Position numbers and translations under genes: made by a program. DNA of 8,452 nucleotides from DASPKW01 sp038244055 (GTDB lineage Bacteria; Planctomycetota; Phycisphaerae; Tepidisphaerales; Tepidisphaeraceae), in assembly GCA_038244055.1 (NCBI GenBank), contig JBBRTW010000320.1:1-8452 (forward strand), written 5' to 3'. Positions within the stretch are counted from its first letter, which is position 1; every line of letters begins with the position of its first letter. This document shows positions 5,742 to 8,452 of this stretch, one piece after another. The notes beneath the pieces were generated by a model that was given only the letters and a program-made list of their open reading frames with translations, had not been told where the DNA came from and did not search any database.

Positions 5742-7562
5742 ATGTCTCTCACACACGACCTCGCCGGCCTCTTCGAGCGCATGGCCCAGATCATGGAACT
5801 CAAGGGGGAAAACCCATTTAAGGCGATCGCCTTCCACAAGGTCGCGCGCGTGCTGAAGGAGCTGACGATCGATCTGCGCGATGCGGTGGCGGATGGGTCG
5901 ATCAGATCGATCCAGGGGATCGGCGATTCCTCGCGAAAGGTGATCGAGCAGTACATCAAGGATGGGCTATCGACCGATTACGATGAGCTGGCGGCTTCGG
6001 TGCCGGCCGGGCTGATCCCGATGCTGCAAATCCCCAGCCTCGGGCCCAAGACGATCGCGTTGTTCTGGAAAGAGCGCGCGATCAATTCCATCGATGAGCT
6101 CAAGAAGGCGATCGACGAAGGAAAGCTCGAAGGGCTGAAAGGCGTTGGCGAGAAGAAGCTTCAGGGGATCAAGGAAGGGATCGAACTGCTGGCGCGCTCG
6201 GCCGGGCGCGTGGGCGTGGCGGAGGCGCTGCCGGTGGCGCAATCGCTGCTGGCGCAGCTTCGCAAGATCAAGGGCGTGCTGCGCGCGGAGGCGGCCGGGT
6301 CGCTGAGGCGCTGGCGGGAGACGGTGGGGGATGTCGATCTGATCGCGGCGATTTCTTCACAGGATGAGGGAGAGTTTATTTCCAGGCAGTTCACGCAGCT
6401 TCCCGAGATGGCGAAGGTTCTGGGGCAGGGAGGCACCAAGGCGAGCATTTTGACGGCCGGGGGTTTGCAGGTGGATCTGCGCATGATCCCCGACGAGCAT
6501 TTCGGGGCGGCGCTGCTCTACTTCACGGGCTCGAAGGAGCATGGTGTGAAACTGCGGCAGCGGGCGCTGGACATGGGGATGACGCTCAACGAATGGGGCT
6601 TGTACAAGATCGAGAAGTCGGCCAAATCCAAGTCCGATGATGCCGATGCGCCGCGCCCCAAAAGCGGCGGGCGGGTGGAGAAGGAGACCGGCCATGCACC
6701 CAAGGCCAAGCCGGTTGCATCCGCGACCGAGGCGGATGTGTATGAGGCGCTCGATCTTCAGTTTATCGAACCCGAGTTGCGCGAGGATCGCGGGGAGATC
6801 GATGCGGCCGCGAAGAAGGCGCTGCCCAAGCTGATCGCGCGGGCCGATATTCGCGGCGATCTCCACACCCACACGACCGCCTCCGATGGCCAGAACACGA
6901 TCGAGGAAATGGCCGCCGCCGCCAAAGAGCTCGGCTACGCCTACCTCGCCATCACCGACCATTCCAAGAGCCAGGTGATCGCCAATGGCCTGTCGGCCGA
7001 GCGGCTTTTGAAGCATGCGGCCGCGATCCGCAAGGCGGATGGAAAGGTGAAAGGGATTCGCCTGCTGGCCGGGTGCGAGGTGGATATTCTGGTGGATGGC
7101 CGGCTCGATTTCGAGGCCGATATCTTGCAGGAACTCGATATCGTGGTCGCCTCGCCGCACGTTTCGCTCAAGCAGGATGAAGCCAAGGCGACCGCGCGCA
7201 TTCTCCGCGCCATCGATACCCGCTACGTCAACATCATCGGCCACCCCACCGGCCGGATCATCGGCCAGCGCGACGGCCTGCCCCTGACCTTCTCCAAAGT
7301 TCTCCCCGCCGCCGCCAAGGCGAATGTGGCATTGGAAATCAACTCCGGCTGGCCGAGGCTCGATCTGAATGATTCCAACGCCAAAGCGGCCTTGGCGGCC
7401 GGGTGCATGCTTTCGATCAACACCGACTCCCATGCGACCGGGGGATTTGCGGAGATCAGGTGGGGCCTGGGCGTAGCCCGGCGGGCGTGGGCGACGGCGG
7501 GGGATGTGATCAATTGCATGGAGTATGATGCGCTGAAGGCGTTCATTGCCAGAAAGCGATAA
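5742..7562 (+). CDS. polX: Family X DNA polymerase with C-terminal PHP domain (PolX)
   Basis: A 606-residue bacterial PolX, expected to fill short gaps in base-excision or break repair and to trim 3' ends with its Mn-dependent PHP nuclease. The ATG at 5742 gives an N-terminus matching the family (LFERMAQIMELKGENPFKAIAF resembles B. subtilis PolX). The N-terminal lyase-like helix-hairpin-helix domain covers about 1-80, and further helix-hairpin-helix elements occur near LQIPSLGPKTI (95-105) and LKGVGEKKL (132-140). The polymerase active site has AGSLRR (185-190), GDVDL with Asp197 and Asp199, Asp245 in LQVDLRM, and YFTGSKEH (260-267). The PHP domain keeps all expected metal ligands: His375, His377, Asp382, His407, Glu446, His473, His501, Asp562 and His564. 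Both activities therefore look intact. A Lys/Ala/Ser-rich linker at about 292-330 is longer than in B. subtilis PolX and explains the extra length. No Shine-Dalgarno site precedes the start. The stop codon abuts that of the convergent regulator gene. Confidence 0.95.
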   Translation: MSLTHDLAGLFERMAQIMELKGENPFKAIAFHKVARVLKELTIDLRDAVADGSIRSIQGIGDSSRKVIEQYIKDGLSTDYDELAASVPAGLIPMLQIPSLGPKTIALFWKERAINSIDELKKAIDEGKLEGLKGVGEKKLQGIKEGIELLARSAGRVGVAEALPVAQSLLAQLRKIKGVLRAEAAGSLRRWRETVGDVDLIAAISSQDEGEFISRQFTQLPEMAKVLGQGGTKASILTAGGLQVDLRMIPDEHFGAALLYFTGSKEHGVKLRQRALDMGMTLNEWGLYKIEKSAKSKSDDADAPRPKSGGRVEKETGHAPKAKPVASATEADVYEALDLQFIEPELREDRGEIDAAAKKALPKLIARADIRGDLHTHTTASDGQNTIEEMAAAAKELGYAYLAITDHSKSQVIANGLSAERLLKHAAAIRKADGKVKGIRLLAGCEVDILVDGRLDFEADILQELDIVVASPHVSLKQDEAKATARILRAIDTRYVNIIGHPTGRIIGQRDGLPLTFSKVLPAAAKANVALEINSGWPRLDLNDSNAKAALAAGCMLSINTDSHATGGFAEIRWGLGVARRAWATAGDVINCMEYDALKAFIARKR

Positions 7563-8222
7563 TCATGCCAGCCTCTTCGGCAAATACACCGCGATGAGCT
7601 GCTCCACCGCCGGCCGGATCGCCCGCGCTGCATCGTTTCGCCCCTGGGTCTGGCGAAGGACCAGCGCTCCCTCGATCAGCGCTGTGTAACAATCGGCGAA
7701 TATCTCCGCCGCCGCCGCATCAGCGCCGGCCGCCGCCGCCAGGTTGCGGCGATATTCGCGCGCCTTCCGCTTCTGCTCGGCGGCGGCCTGATGGACCGGA
7801 TCGTGGGGGCTGGGAAACTCGGCCGCGGCGTTGGTGAACATGCAGCCGTGGAAGTCGGGATCGTTGAACCAGACATCCATGACATCGAGCATGGCCAGGA
7901 ACTGCGCGGCCGGATCATCGCCGGCGATTTCGCGGACGGCGCGGAACCACGCAGCCGATTCCCATTCATCGCGCCGGCGAACGGCGGCGACCATCAGATC
8001 GTCCTTGCTTTCGAAATGCTTGTAGAAAGTGGTCTTGGTGACGCCCGCCGCGGCGATGACCTGATCGATACCGACGGCGTTGAATCCGTTGCGGTAGAAG
8101 AGGTCGATCGCGACCGCGACCAGGCGCTCGCGGCCGGTTTTGGGCGGGTCCGGCAGGCCGAGGATCTCCGTGACCGATTTCCGGGCGGGTTTGGGGGGAG
8201 CTGTGGGCATGTCCAATCTCAT
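7563..8222 (-). CDS. TetR/AcrR-family transcriptional regulator
   Basis: A probable ligand-responsive dimeric repressor. With the ATG at 8222 the protein has 219 residues, normal for the family. The helix-turn-helix domain is clear: RERLVAVAIDLFYRNGFNAV, then GIDQVIAAAGVTKTTFYKHF, then ESKDDLM, about 30 residues from this start. The C-terminal ligand domain contains GCMFTNAAAEFPSPHDPVH, a pattern seen in a widespread TetR subgroup with unknown effectors. The frame is open back to an ATG at 8348, and ATG codons at 8336, 8276, 8255, 8237 and 8210 are also in frame. Starts upstream of 8255 add AT-richer, family-unlike sequence, and 8336 and 8348 would lie at or before a plausible promoter. None of the candidates has a strong Shine-Dalgarno site; 8210 (215 residues) is about as likely as 8222. 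The target is unknown and may lie past the right edge. Confidence 0.88.
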   Translation of the reverse strand: MRLDMPTAPPKPARKSVTEILGLPDPPKTGRERLVAVAIDLFYRNGFNAVGIDQVIAAAGVTKTTFYKHFESKDDLMVAAVRRRDEWESAAWFRAVREIAGDDPAAQFLAMLDVMDVWFNDPDFHGCMFTNAAAEFPSPHDPVHQAAAEQKRKAREYRRNLAAAAGADAAAAEIFADCYTALIEGALVLRQTQGRNDAARAIRPAVEQLIAVYLPKRLA

Positions 8223-8295
8223 CGTATTCAATTTCATCGCGCTCGATCGGGTCATGAGGGAATAATTCGCCGGCATTTTGTGTTCATGAGCGTAG

Positions 8296-8307
8296 CCCTG
8301 TTCAGGG
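8296..8307. promoter_or_regulatory. Short palindrome, possible operator of the TetR-family gene
   Basis: CCCTG-TT-CAGGG is an inverted repeat of two 5-base arms around two bases. It lies about 30 bases downstream of the candidate -10 box and 74 bases before the chosen start, a place where a repressor could act. TetR operators are usually longer (15-30 bases), so the assignment is weak. Confidence 0.25.
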
Positions 8308-8334
8308 GTGTACCTCAAGTCCACTGTTCGACCC

Positions 8335-8362
8335 ATTAGACGATGCATAGAGTTCGTCGCAA
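8335..8362 (-). promoter_or_regulatory. Candidate promoter of the TetR-family gene
   Basis: On the minus strand TTGCGA (8362-8357, four of six to TTGACA) and TCTAAT (8340-8335, five of six to TATAAT) are separated by 16 bases. Transcription would start near 8328, leaving a leader of about 100 bases before the ATG at 8222. This would exclude the two most distal possible starts. Confidence 0.3.
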
Positions 8363-8452
8363 CCGGTTTGAATCGCCCGCATCGTTACGCGGGTCCGGAC
8401 GGTTGAATCTCATCGGGCTATTCCAATAGCCAGAAGTAATCAAATGTACGAC

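Larger units (their letters stand above)
8223..8452. other. Upstream region of the TetR-family gene, to the window edge
   Basis: This stretch is less GC-rich than the coding regions. It holds a possible promoter and a short palindrome for the regulator, plus a small hairpin, GGCTATT (8416-8422) with AATAGCC (8425-8431). An ATG at 8444 on the plus strand opens a frame that runs off the edge after three codons. It could be the start of a divergent target gene, but three codons do not support a call. Confidence 0.4.

Noticed and set aside
6357..7433. 358-codon open frame on the minus strand inside polX
   Set aside because: It is antisense to the conserved PHP and polymerase motifs of polX. Its translation is rich in Gly, Arg and Leu with no family-like motif, as expected of GC-rich antisense frames.
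8377..8431. tRNA-like segment (GGTTGAATCTC resembles a T-arm)
   Set aside because: No acceptor, D or anticodon stems can be assembled around it; only unrelated short hairpins are present.

Overview
The window is GC-rich bacterial DNA with five protein genes, the first cut by the left edge. The best guess at host is a member of the Planctomycetota (perhaps Phycisphaerae-like) or a relative in the PVC group. This rests on a secreted-type PQQ-like beta-propeller whose core wording is typical of that group, on mostly Shine-Dalgarno-poor starts, and on repeat-rich intergenic DNA. It is inference from recognition, not a database result.

Layout, left to right. Positions 3-890 (+) hold the C-terminal part of a BamB/PQQ-like beta-propeller protein. 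Positions 891-1226 are non-coding: a 15-unit heptanucleotide tandem array starts 1 base after the stop codon and is followed by a hairpin-forming element. Positions 1227-2318 (+) encode a complete 6-phosphofructokinase with a strong ribosome binding site. Positions 2319-2494 are a short convergent gap with a second, shorter heptamer array. On the minus strand, 5536-3962 encodes an AstD-type succinylglutamate semialdehyde dehydrogenase. About 50 bases further on, 3910-2495 encodes a helical-repeat protein with a C-terminal SEC-C zinc motif, so the two may share a transcript. Positions 5537-5741 form a divergent intergenic region with two near-identical 28-base palindromic repeats and a duplicated TTGACAAC octamer. 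Positions 5742-7562 (+) encode a bacterial family X DNA polymerase with a PHP domain. Its stop codon directly abuts that of a convergent TetR-family regulator (7563 to about 8222, minus). The rest, to 8452, is the regulator's upstream region.

The genes do not form one pathway. They cover glycolysis (pfk), amino-acid or aldehyde catabolism (astD), DNA repair (polX), a transcriptional regulator, and two proteins of uncertain role. I see no phage, transposase, CRISPR, toxin-antitoxin or defence system, and no coherent new multi-gene system. The more interesting material is between the genes: heptamer arrays placed just after stop codons, palindromic elements, and a possible leaderless start for astD. 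Within the proteins, the main oddities are a Gly/Lys phosphofructokinase active site, two insertions in AstD, and a hyperacidic segment next to a zinc motif.
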